Notes under the pieces: generated by a model
Database searches by the model: none
Seen by the model: only the letters and a program-made list of their open reading frames with translations
Told to the model about the DNA's origin: nothing
Assembly (NCBI RefSeq): GCF_016859285.1
Contig: NC_053402.1
Location: 20,314,556 to 20,378,555 of the forward strand
Origin: Xiphias gladius
Taxonomy: Eukaryota > Chordata > Actinopteri > Istiophoriformes > Xiphiidae
Direction of reading: 5' to 3'
DNA length: 64,000 nt
Position numbers and translations under genes: made by a program
Part shown: piece after piece, positions 24,083 to 37,748 of the stretch
Layout of the letters: each line of letters starts with the position of its first letter
Position numbering within the stretch: the stretch's first letter is position 1

Positions 24083-25686
24083 ATGAATCCGCTGTGTAGC
24101 AGATGTAATCTAGTCGTTTACCCAACGGAAAAAGTGAATTGTCTGGACAAGGTAAGGGCATGGTCAAACCGTCCTACTTTATGTTCTTCTTTTTTTAAAA
24201 ACAGCCTCGACGGGCCTTCCTCCTCTTCTACCCTAACCGAACTTGTTTCTGCTCTCCTAAATCGACGCATTTCACGTATTTTTGTGAATGAATCGAACAC
24301 CCCTACAGGACAGGTACTTCGCTCGCTAGTCAAGCTAACAGCTAGCTACCGCCTGGGAGGCGATGGCTAAACAGCACGGGATCCGAAACGAAATTACCCC
24401 CTTGAATGTAGCTCTTGTGCTACTTTAAAGTCACTAGAATGTATAATTACGTTTTTTTTTGTCAAGACAATGGCTTGAGGCAGCGATACCGATCTACCCT
24501 AAACCAGCGCCTCACGGTGCCTCCGACAGCCGAGGCTGATCTGGGCCTGGCTCGCACCGCTGCCTTGGAAGAAAAAGGGTTGATAACGTCTCGAACCTTT
24601 CTCGGAAAACGACGTATTCTGCGGTTTAGGGATTCACCTTTAAAAAAAAAAAATATCAAACGACACAGGGCTTCTAAACTCCTTTATGGGATATTACAGT
24701 CCCACAACCAAGCTTTTCGCGTCCGCCACCGTTGAAAGCGGCGTGGACTGATGCCTGTGTCCAATTCGCTGGCTAATCCAACGCAGGGATGATTAGTTTT
24801 CAGTCAAAAGCGGTGGATTAATCTCAACCAAGGTGGTAATCCCATCAGTTTTACCCACAGTGATTCAGTCGAGGTCACCGATTCACATGAGAGCAACCAT
24901 TTGAGTCAACATTGGTGCTGCACATCTTCTTCCTGTGTCTCCTTTAGCTTTGAGAGGGTAAAGGTGACCATATTGCATTTATTTAATGCTGCTGCAATCC
25001 GTTGGTCTGTAACTTTGCGACAAGGCAAAGCATACATGCAACACACTTAGTTCACAGGGTGGGTGGGGTCTGCTTTGCCAGACATATAAATAGCTTACAA
25101 ATGTTTACATAGTTTTACCAAAGTAGATCATTTGTCTATTGGACGTGAGTATTGAAAATCGATCCCTGTCGACACCTCGCTTATCTGCTAGGGTTGACAG
25201 ATGAGGAACGTGGAGAGAGAGAGCACACAAAGCACATTATCTAAAGTAACATCAGCTCTTGATTGAATGCATTGCTGCTCTGCTGCATGGATGTGATCTT
25301 GAATGCACCATGACTAATGTTTTCCCCAAACTGCTCCGGGCTGGAATGGATTTACCTCAGAACCCCTCTTCATGCACAGGCGATCCAAGCAAGCCTAACA
25401 TTACGAGTCATGCTAACGTGTTAGGAGACCGGTATTGATGAGAACCAAAATGCCACAAGTACACCCTGAACGTGCTGTGGAATCTGGCCCTGTAGCGGAG
25501 TGCATTCCAGCAGACAGACACTCCCATAAAACGTGCTCTGTCAGAGGCCTGCTGAGCCGTCTCCCTGCTCTGAGCCGAGCACAGGAGAGTAGCCTGGCGT
25601 CTGTCTTTGCTGCCATTCCGCATCAGCGCTCACCCCTTCAGACACGCCAAAACAACCTCCCCTCTTCCTTCTCCGTGGGGCACACA

Positions 25687-25721
<35 letters not shown>

Positions 25722-28700
25722 GGCCACTCTCGTCTGTTTAATGCAGCCCCCTCGCCAGTGGCTGGTTATTTTTTTTCCGTGCGCTAGGCTGGCTCAGGTG
25801 AAGGCAGGAGAGTCAAGGGTTCTGCCGCCGCTGCTGCATTGGTATTCTCAGCCACTGATGAATACCTTCACCTGACCGTCCTCTAATATAATATCCCTCT
25901 GTGGGGAGGCTGAGCCACAGTGGCTTGTTTGTCTGACAGATGAATTCCAGTATAGCAGGGCTGGGCCCAGCAGAGGGAGCGGGCAGCCAGGCACATGCAA
26001 AGACAGGAAGTGAATTTCGGTTGAGGATCTTGTTCGAGGCGGTTCTGCCTTCTTACTTGGCTTCCCCTTGATACTTAAAATACGTGTTGATAGTAAGGAG
26101 TTTAGAGCTGCATATCTGACTCGAGTATCAAGCCCATGTCTCTCACAGTAGGCTGTTTGTGACTTGAGTTGAGGACAACTGTTGAACCGCAGCCAATAAA
26201 ACTTAGTAACAAGGAAGTAATGCGTTATTTTTATTAACCAGTGCCTCAGATGCGACCAGGTCACATTTGGGTGAAATTATTTGCATGGGTGTCGCTTTAA
26301 GATTAAGAACCATTTTCAGCACTTGGGAAGTGTGTATTTTCAAGATAAATTGAGAGATCTGTGCGGAGTGGTTAGACTTAAGCTCATCCCTCACTCAAAC
26401 ACTCGTCTCTGCTGGAGTGTCTGTGTAATTACTATCTCTACGTGCTGTCTGCATTTTGTGTGTCTGCATCACAGACCCCGTTTCTTACTGCAGGTAGAGA
26501 GATACAGCCCTTCTAAATCACTTCATATAATTTATTCATATTCAACAGCGGCTTACACACATACATTATGCCATAGATAATGAAGTAGTATAACTGGTTC
26601 CTGGGTAGTAAATCAGATACTATTTCAGTGAACGTAGTATTTGAAATGTCTATAAATAATGTGAGGGATGGACTTGTGGGGTCTGACAGTTTAACCTTAT
26701 ATCCTGTAAGTATGAAGCACAGACATTGCTGCTGGCTCTTAAAAATGTGTTTTTGGCTCTTGATTATGTTAGCAATGTCAAAACATTTTGATTAATGTTT
26801 ATATTTGGTATTGGCGCAATTTCTTTTCTGCGGAAGGGCTTACTTGCTTGTTTCAGATATAGCTTTTAAGCAACAAAAAAATCTCCCGCTTGGCACCAGG
26901 TTTCATAGATAAGTCCCAGCCTCCCTCAAAACGAAACGGCCCGTTGATAGAGAAAAAAGTCAAAAGAAATATGGATGGACAAAGGCCAGCTGGGCACTGA
27001 AGGCTTTTACAGCGTCGGCCGAGGAGAAAATGGCACCGTGTTTCAAGGACTGGACTGTCTTGCTTTTGTTCTCTGATGTTATACTCAGAATGATCAACTA
27101 CAGGGGGGGGGGATTTGACTAAATATTAACAAGTGTCTTATTAACTTTGAAAGAAGTGTTTCTTTTAAAGATTTAGTCGGGTAGGTAGCAGTGGCGGCAC
27201 GTATTGGTTCCCATGATCTCCAATGTTCTGACACGGTTGGCATTAACAAAAGTGTGTGTAGCAATTAGATTTCATACACCATTTGCCTCACGCACTGATG
27301 TATCTGACATACTGCAGTTCTGTGCTTTTTCCGTCCATTTTTATTATTTAGCTACCAAAATGGTCAGTGTGTTGGTTGGCTTCAGTGTGGGATTTCTGGT
27401 TATGATGTGAGCTCCAATTGTGCTGCTGCTTTTCAATCCCAGGAAATTGCAGGAAAAGGGGGTTAAAGGTCAGAATCGTACAGTATTCAAGTTGTGCAGC
27501 TCTGTACAGTCTTAGCTGTATGTAAGAGCATAAAAACGCACCCCATCCTCATATGCAGACAGTCATGTGAAATTAAGTTTTTAAAAAAATTGGTCTAATT
27601 TGAAATCACTGAAGCTTTTTTCTAGATTGTAGAAAATTATGCTTCATGTAAATGCTAAACTATAAACTGTTTATATTTCAGTCTTACGCAAATACTGTAA
27701 TTCTGCAAACATTAAACAGTCTTGTGCAGTCGTTCTAATTTAAATGGGGGGGGGCATTTGCCTGCATTTACCCTCTCATGGTCCCGTGTGAACGCTTTTC
27801 TCCTAACCCCAGTTTGAGAGGAATATGTCCACCGCCTTCATTATATTTAGCCAGATTATTCTGAGTGTTGATTCATGCTGTCCAACTGCTACCAGAGGTG
27901 AGGAATCTGTCCAGACACCACCAGCCACCTCCCTTTTGATGACTCACAGTCACCAACATGCATTACAGTCAAAATCACCTGAGGTGTTGACGCCACAGTG
28001 GGCAGCCAGGTACTTCTCCTTTGCACATTTTTATCAGAGAAAAAGGAACTAGTGCACATGTTATATTTGCTTTTCCAGTTTATCACATCTTTATTTTTAC
28101 TCCCACAAATAAACTGAACTGCCTTAAAATAGAATTCACGTAAATGAAGGCAGGGCCAACGTTTTACTCACTGCAATGGTAACATAATAGGGCATTTTTG
28201 TAAAGTTAATTCATACAGATGATTTATGATGAGGTGGAAGTGCTTGTCATTTCACCTTTACTGTGTTTTTGAACATCTCATGCTTGGGTGGCAATATGTG
28301 TGAGTAACTAAGTGCACAGCACAGTCTGGAGTGGTTTGGAAAGTGTGTTAAGTGCATTTTCTACTCTAGCATAGTATGTTCAAATCACTGTCTGCCTGCT
28401 TCCCAGCAACAAAGCTTGGGTGAAAATTGATCGCATCAGGTAGGCTAATAATTAAACAACGTGCTTTAATGAGTTAGAGTTTTCTCTATTAGCACCAGTC
28501 AGATGTGGACACTGTGTCTATAGGCATGTACTATCTTACGCAAGAATAATCTCTCCTGCTCACACATAGACAGAGTAAGTTGCTGTAATGGCCCAGTGTG
28601 TGTGTGTGTGTGTGTGTGTGTCTGATGGTGTTTTTGTTTTATTTAACCACTATTGGTTTAAAATAAATGTTAGAGTCAAAGAGCCAGTGCAGCATCTTTC

Positions 28701-31700
28701 AAACTGTGGCCCTAATCAGCCTCTAAAGGCAGAAAACAAAGTGGTTTAGTCTGAAGTTAATTGCTAACGATTGGTCCAAGAGTTATGAGACCTTTCATCA
28801 GGGTCCCAGGGGATGTCCTTCAGTTTTATAAGGAGCTCAATTCCTCTGAAGCTTAATGTAGTGATTATCGGAGGACTGGAGTGTGCAAATCCATTTAACA
28901 CAATTTTATCTATAAGTGGCATGATATTGTCAAAAAGCCTCAAATAATCAGTATAGAAAGCAACACCAGCCAAGATCTTGTGAATTTGTCTTGCCCTGAA
29001 AATCCCTTGGTTGGTACCCAACCAATGTTTCCAACTAGAGCTGCAACGATTAGTCGATTGACAGGAAATGAATTGGCAGCTGTTATAAAAACCAATTAAT
29101 TGTTTTTGAGTAATTTTTTTTTTTTTTTTTTAAATTAAGAAAAAAGAAACACCAAAATCTCTGGTTGTGGGTTGTCAAATTTGAATATTTGCTAGTTGGA
29201 TCAGTCTTCTGGGAAAGTAAACTGAATATCTTTTGGGTTTTGGAACGTTGGTTGGACAAAACAAGACATTTTAATACATCACCGGGGGCTTTGAGAAAAT
29301 ATACAGTAAATGTCTCACCATTTTCTGACATTTTATCGACCGAACGATTAATCAATGGATCGAGAAAATACCAGAGTAATTGATACTGAAAATTGTGGGT
29401 TGCAGCACTTATTTCAATCTGTAAAATTCAAATGACAATGGCGGTTTGGTAAATGTGTCGCTGTGGTTAGTGGATGCTGACATAGGAAGTGCTTGACACA
29501 ACAGGCCTGCAGCATTTTAATGCCTTAAGCCCTAAATTGTTTCCTATCAGTCTGTAGGTAGTATGTGAGAGCACACTCCCGGTCAGACTCTCACTACCCG
29601 TCCCTCTGTGTGCAATGTGTGTGCATGCATGGTGTCTGAAGTTGGGTTGGCCTCCCACATAGCTGCAGGGTTTCCGTACAGGCCAACTTGCATTCGGTTC
29701 TCACTGAGAGGGAGCTATGAGTCTGACTGAGCATCTTTGCTCTTGATTGGAGCCTTCGATCCCCGATGACACACATGCATCACACGCGGAGACATACAAC
29801 CTACATACAGTAATTCACACATGTACAAGCACACAGTTACACTCACACACACATACACATGTGCCCTTGAGCTGCTCTGATGCAGGGAGACAGTGCCGCT
29901 TTTTTTTTTTTTTTTTTAAATGGGTGTTTTATTTCTAGGGCTCCGTGTCTGCAGTGTCCTCGTTTTCCAGCTGACTGCCAGATCCTGCCTCAGCACCCAA
30001 GAGCCGGGTTTTCTTGGAGCTGGACAAGGCTAACTGCTGGATGGCCTCTCTAACACACATGTGGGATGTTGCCTGCCCCCACACCTCTGTTTGCCCCTTC
30101 CTTTCCCCTTGGCATGTATTTGACTTCACCTAGACCAAATATCAGTCCAAGACCTCATGTATCCCTACCAGATACTGTATATTAGGAGATGGGTGGCGGT
30201 TCATGCCTGGCATCAGAATGTGTCTCAGATGTGTCAGGAGTGACCATTTGTGATTATATTTCAACTCCCTTTGCACATTTGATTTTATCTGTGGGAAACT
30301 GTAACCACTGCTGAGCTGAAAAAAATTAAAACGTATGTTCAGCCATATAGTTAGAGAATATGCCTGCAGTGGACCTTTTTTATGGTGTGAGGGACGTATT
30401 TAAGTTTTTAATATTCACAGCGTAGTGCAAATGTGGACACATGCGGCCCTGACTACCTCCAAATGAGGCCTGAGTGATCATATCCCAGTGTGTCCTTAGA
30501 GCTCTCTGTCTGTTATTTGTTCATCGGAGAGGCAGTTTGAGCTGGGTGTCTGTTCACCTGAGAGGGTCGTGTTAACCATGTGAAGGTGGGAGGGGTGACG
30601 AGGGCTGTCCTGGTGGAATGCGGGTCAGCAGGTTGGGCGAGGCTTAGGAACGCTTTGCTAAACAGTTGAGTTCAGCAGGCTTGTTCTCTTGAACAGACCC
30701 AAGGTCAATATTTATTCTGGGAAACAACATGTAGTATCAAAGTCCATGCTCAGCTGATAGGCTCACCTTTCTCCCAAAGCATTTGCATTCGCACTTCTCT
30801 ATTAGGATTAGTCTGATAGTTTATACACGTTCTGCCATTGTTACAGATATGGAAAAACGAGAAGAGGGTAACAGTGGTGGGGGAGAATATCATACTGGGC
30901 CGTTGTTCACCTACCACCAAGCGGATGAACCAGACAGTGTGGATGCAAAGATGGCAGCCACCGCAGCTGCAAATCAGCTGAAGCTACAGGAAATGGAATC
31001 TGCCTGCAATATGCTGCTGTTTGTAAAGGGATTTGCTATTGCAGTAACAGCCAAAACAATGGAGAGGGAGAGCAATGGAAAGAGTTACATGATGTGTCCA
31101 TCTGCAACTCCCTCAGGCCTTGATCAGGCCGTAGTGGGATAAGGAGTTTGCATTCGAAGGCTTGGCCCAGTTTGTCTGGCTCTTGTTCACAGCTCCGCTG
31201 AACAGAGCCCAGACTTGGTTTTCACTGTGAGCCTCCTCTTCCTTATACCTCGGCACAATATTGCTGGCCCACAGCTACGAACACCCATGTCAACCACACA
31301 CATACACTTGCCTGTTGTCATACCACCCTGTGTGGTCCATTACGTCCAGACAGAACAGACAAGACTGTTCTTAAAATTAGCCTGAAACCCTATTTTAGAT
31401 CATTCAGAGAGGATGTCTGAAGTGAAATGCTCGATGTGCTGTGTGTGCGCCGTCCACTGTCCATCTGCAGCTTTCACAAACCTATGCATCCCGGTGATTT
31501 ATACCCAGCTGTGAATCATTGCTGAAACACATGCTACGTTATCAAACTGCATCACTGCACGGAGGGGAATGATGGATTTTTCTGTCAGCATTGGCCGCTT
31601 CTTAACCCAAGAAGAATGTGTGGAATCAAACTTGCATTTTGCATGTGCTTATGAGAGAAACATTGAGAAAGTGGTGTTGTACTTTGATGTGTGTCTGCAG

Positions 31701-34700
31701 GTTTGTTCCTCTGTTTTGAATCATCTGTCCTGCACTGTTTGTTTAGAAGATTATTCTTTTGCGTGTGGGCAATTGGTGTAGAAAGTGATAAAGTGTGGGT
31801 GAAAGAATAAGAGGGATTGCAGAGCACCCTGAGGCCCTGTTAATAAGGACTCCATCTTTCTTTTCCTCCCATTCTTTCTTTCCCTCCCTGTGTCTTTGCA
31901 CTCCTCCCTCCCTTCCCTCGATGATAGCAGGAGCAGCCAGATCATTGCTTCACACTCTGGCGTTTTCTCTCTCATGCCCACCCCTCCCCTGCTTGCTCCT
32001 TTCCTCTCGCTCTCTCCAGCTCCTTCCTTTCATGTTTCCTCCCTCCGTCCAGTTTTCTCCAGTCCTCCCTCCCTCAATCCGTCTTTGAACCCTCAGGCCA
32101 CAGATCAGCCCAGTGCCAGGAGAGAAAAGGAAAGGAAGCGAGAGGGCGGATGGGTGGGAGGAAGGGAGAAAGGGTAGTGAGGGAGATAGAGTCACGGCCT
32201 CTTACGAAGATGGATAGAGGAGCAACAGAAACATGCAGGCCTGCAGAAATGAACAGACTAACAGAAGAAGAGTCAAAAGGTGGCTCTCAAAACGGGCACA
32301 GCTTCTGCAGCGCCAACTACGAACAACCTCTGTTGATGTATTCGTAGAAAACAAAGACTTATCATTTTGCGAATATGACATCCGAGATCATAATCTAATA
32401 ATGTAGGTGTGGAAAACTGACGTTACCAGTTGAGACGGCGATAACGCAGATACAAATTTAACGGTCCCTCTGTAAAGTCTTTTCATTTAGTTTATACCAC
32501 TACCATTCAGCTTGCAAGCAAAAGGGGAAGTTGTTTTTTTTTTTTTTTGTAACTGTTCAGTGCAAGCATACACAAACTACTGTGTTCCCAGATTGCTTCA
32601 CCTTTTTTTAAACACTTCTCACAGTCACTGCTCTTTCTTTCTGCATCCAGCTCCTGTCCCTGTGAAACTGCAAGAGAACAGAAATTAGTTCTGGCCTTGC
32701 TCATTGAATTAGCTTCCCTGTGCTTGTTGTTGTTGTCAGTGTTATTGTGTGTTTGTGTTTTTGTAGGTTCTCCTTTTGGGGAAATTAAGGGGAAACAAAT
32801 GTCTCATATATCCTCGTCCTTAACATTTTGTGTACTCTCTCTCTTTGTTTTTGACAGTACTGGCATAAAGGATGCTTCAGCTGCGAGGTCTGCAAAATGA
32901 CTCTAAACATGAAGAATTACAAAGGCTTTGAGAAGAGACCATACTGCAATGCGTAAGTTGTCCCTAACACATCGTTTTTTTGTATGATAGTCTCATGTTT
33001 TATACTAAACTGATTCAGCCTTCATCCCAAAGACACTGACAGCAGTGTTTAATCTTTCCCACAAACTGAAATAGGACTCTCTATATGCGTGTGTGTGTGT
33101 GCACGTGCTTGTGTGCTTGTGTGTGCATGTTGCAACCCAACTACGGCCCCTCTCTCCCTTCTCTGCTGTTTAGCTGTCACTATTCGAGCCCCCCCCCCCC
33201 AGAAAAAAGGCCTATATGTGGTGTGGGAAAGTGCCTCCTTCCCTCTTCCTCCTCCTCATTTGGGAGGGAGGGGGGGGGCAATCAACAAAGGAAATTCCTG
33301 AAGTTCCTCTGCAGTGACACAGGCGGACACTGAAAACTAGCATGTCCACTCACGCTTCAGCACATACTCAGACACTGAAGGCTCATCAGGAATCCATGGA
33401 ATCCCCCTCTCCCATTACTTGTAATGATTTTCTCCTCTTCTTTTGTGTGTTTGTGAGAGTGAGTGCATGCTCTGAGAGAGAATGCAGGGGGAAGGTGTTG
33501 CTTCATGTTCTGACAGGCTTTTTGCCTTTGCATTTTTTCCGAAATGCCATTTTATCGCCAGGAAAAATAAATCAAGAGACGTCATGCTAGCATTGTCATT
33601 TTCTGCCCTAGTAGTAACTCTGTGGTAGTACGCTAGCTTGTGGTCAGCTGTCGATAGCATTTTTCATGATTAATACCAGGGATAAGTCATTTGTGTCAAG
33701 CCTGGAGTGAAATAACATGACATTATATTTGTTTTTGTTGTTTTTTTTGTCGCCCCCCCCATCTCCCTGTAGTACATGAGGGAAAACTGTCTGTTTTTTA
33801 GAAAGGAATATTTTCAAGGAACATTTTATACTCATGTCCATATGTGTGCGCCTAGATTACCTTTTTGCCTAGCTGATGGTGGGACCTAAAAGCCACAAAC
33901 AAACATGTACGGTGCAGGTGTTTGCAGCTAGATAACACCACACACAAAGACGGTGTGACTGATTTCAAATGTTACCAGGAACCCCAGTACTTTCCCTAAT
34001 TTTCCTTGAATCAATCACCTTTTTCCTGGCTCGACATTTTCATGAAATGGAGTCACACCACTCTGGCTAACTGCACATTTCTCTCTCAGGTTGGAACATT
34101 TCCAGCTCCATGAAGTGGCATAACCCCATACATTCATGTAAATAATTTCCAGGTTAAACAAATGTGTCTATATGTTTCTGGAGCGCACCCAACTCACAGG
34201 TGAGCGTGTCCATCTGTCCTCACATGTAAGCTGGAAAAATCACGCAGTGAGCCTTTTTTCACGGCAGATATTTGTCATAGTTGGAAAAGCACAGGTTAAC
34301 AAAAAGCCATGGCAGTGTGACATTGAGCCGGCATGCACAATACCAGGACCCTAAACCGAATGTTATTAATTTTATTACTTACAACTGTGCTTTCCCTACT
34401 GTGACATGTCAAAAGCACCATTGGTTATAAATGTAGCAATTAAAGCCCCACACCCATGTTACACCCATGTTACACCCATGTTACACCCAAGCAGGCATAT
34501 CAGTTGTTTTGGCTGGGACTTCTCCCTGACTATCCTGATGGCCTGTGTGCACCTGCTACACCATTTATAATTCCATTAAAGTATGAGGTTCGGTGACCAC
34601 AGCAAATTCTCAGCATAGCTTTGCTCAACGTCAGCCTGAGCAGAGGTCTAATTAGCCATAACAAATGAAAACCTAATTATAAGCTTCATATAAAAATAGG

Positions 34701-37700
34701 ATATAGTGATTTTTTTTTTTTTTTAAATGAATATTACTGTTAGTAGGGAACATCCCTCTCTTGAAATCTGTTCTCCTGGTTTAATGTCTCACTGTGACCC
34801 TGTCCCTACGTCCAGTCTTTGACATCTACATCAAGGCATTGACCATCTGCAGCAGGTGTCCTTCTCTTATCACCTCTGTTTGCACAGAGTAAAGTGGCCT
34901 CTTCTTTTCCCATTCCTGCTTCCGATGACCCCCCCCCCCCACGCTCTGTGCCAGCAGGAACGAGGTCCTTTAGAGGCTGTTTATTATGTCTCTTTCCGTT
35001 TGTTTTTAAACAAGCTACGTTCAAGTAAACATCATCAGAGGAAGAGCCTCCCGCTTCAGGGAGGGAATGCAGGTTACATTCTCTGTTATTATTCTGTGGG
35101 ATAACTACTTTATCATTACTCCTCCATATTTGTCCTTAGTAATTGATATGGGAGTTGTTTGTTTTCGCTGTATTCCCACCCACCTCTTCCTTGAGAATCC
35201 CATCCCTGATTAGATGCTAGAGTCACAGAAGGGGATTGTGGGAGATTTAGGAGGGCAGATAAGTAGACAGGAAAATTCTTCATTTCCCCTGGAGACTGTG
35301 GGAGCCATCGGTGGGACAGTGCCTTAATGACTGACAGTCTGACATTGATTTGAGCATCAATGTGGTGCTATTAAAACTTGCCATTTACAATGCCTGCCAG
35401 TTTCTCTCCATGTAACACTAGCTCGAGGTCATTTTGTTAATATGTCGTTAATGAGTGACCAGCCAAGATTAAAATGACTTTCACAATGTGATGTGACACT
35501 GCTGCTTGCCTGCTAGTTTGGGCTGCCTTTTGTATTCGTCTGGGAAGGAGTCTTCCTCGTTGGAGGCTGACCAGCAGAGAGATGCCTAGTCAGTAAAATA
35601 TCAAATGAACTCTGATGTATAAGCTTCGCTATATACCGGATTCAGCCAATCATGTACAGCAGATATCTCTTCCTGTTATCTGCTAGCTGTCCTTCCTTAA
35701 TGCTGCCACTACTGCTCCTCTGCTGTGATGTGTGATTTTTTTTTTTTTTTTTGGATGACACTTGTGTCAAGATTTTCCCAATCACCTGCTCCCCAGTCAG
35801 TCATTAAACTTGTTGAGTTGGATGATATGTACATGCAGATGAAATGTTCAACCTGAATGATGCATTACAACCTTTCCAGGTGTTAAAGGGTCAAGCCAGC
35901 CACAACATCTCCTGGTCCAACAATGCACACAGACTTCTCCTCCGGCACAGTAGGCGTTTTTTTGTGCGTGTGTTTTGTGCGTGTGTTTGTGTGTGTGTGT
36001 GCGTGCGTGCGTGTGTGTTTACACGCGTGGCACCCTCACTCCTACAGCCCAGCCGCGCCTCCCCTCCATTTTGATCACTCCCTTTCTAGTGTTCACAGGG
36101 CTAACCGAGTTTGTGCATGTGTCACCCAATCCCGTCAACGGCTTTTTACCTTGTTATACAACCTGACAGATGAGTGTTCGTGTGACTCACTCACACCTTC
36201 AAACAGGCACGAAAAACACAAGCATGGCCACACACAGACACACATTACAAGCTCATCACCAAGCCCGTATCTGCAACCCTGTTGTATGTTTATATAGCAA
36301 TTTTACTGATCCTTAAGTGCAAGGACAGTTTCTAAAGACACATTATAGATGACAGGAAAACTGTGAACACAGATGTTGAGGCAGAGGGTGGGTGTTCAAG
36401 CCACACACCCACTGTCTCAGAGAAGCAAGGGTTTTCAGGCAAAGTGATGCAAAGTGATTATTGATTAATGGAGATAGCGTAGCCTCATTTTAGCCCTACT
36501 TTGCATACTCATTTAAGGTGTAAGGGATAATTATGGCTGTTTGCATTCAGAAATGGCAGCGGCCACTTGTATATAACAAAAAAATGAAAGACAGTGATGT
36601 GTCTATAGGAAAACATCTTTTGCTTTATGAAGAGTAGCTTCATTTGCATTGTTTGATTACCTTGTTTGCCACCCTCCCGGGCTCCGCTAGCGTAGATAAC
36701 CACTACATCTGAATATTACAGATAGCTGCTGTTTCAGGCAAATGAGTGCTGGCAGTTGTAACAGCCTGTGTGCGAAGACCTGCATGTTTTGGGATGGATT
36801 CTAGCAAGGATCAAGTGCTTGTGCTTGTTGTGTATCACGCCATCTCGAGTCAACTTCTGCTCTTGTTTGGATCTAACTACATTCATGGTTTGCTTCCCAC
36901 TCTTTCAAATTATCGTTGGGGTTTCTTCAAAGTGGCTCATATCTTTTTTCTTTTTTTTAACAGGGCTCTATGTAAAATATGTCAACCACAACCCATTTCT
37001 TAATTTTTAAAAAATCCCATGATCACATCAGGACAAATGCTAATTCAGTTTGTTTGCCATGTTGTCAAGGAAATGGCAAGCATATTGCCTAAATGGGTTA
37101 CCCAGAGGCACGGATAGTGGTTGAAGATTTTTGAGGTCACCCAGCGCCCCCAGGGCAGGCTGGGAACTGCAGTCCATATGAGCTGTTAGATAAGCTGTGA
37201 GGGGCTCTTCCTCTCCTGCTGGATTTGAGCCATGTGTTTTCGCTGCCTCAAGGACCACACTGAACTGGGAGGCACCACTATTTGTGGATCTCAAAGATAC
37301 TTGTGCACAGATGCCTCCAGTGTATAAAAACACTGACTTATGCTTTGCACACACAAACCTTTGACAGCGGTTTGGGCAATCAATAAGTAAGCGTGTGATG
37401 AATGGCTTCTGGAATGATGCTCGGGGTGCTGCATGTCTGCCTGGAAGATGCACGTTCATGCTTAATTGTGTATATTTGTATTTGTTTCAGGATGAGCATT
37501 TTCTTCTGAGCAGTAGGAGGTCGGGTGGTTATGGGTCTGCGGCTGTCAAGAAAATGTCCAGAATCCATTCAGAAAAGAGACGCGCCTTCATGCTCTGCTG
37601 AAGGGGGCTGCCCATGACATAATCCACACTCGCCCACTGTCTCTTTGACCCTTTGCTTTGTCTGTTGCATGCTTTTTCTCTTCCTGTTGTCTTCTATGGG

Positions 37701-37748
<48 letters not shown>

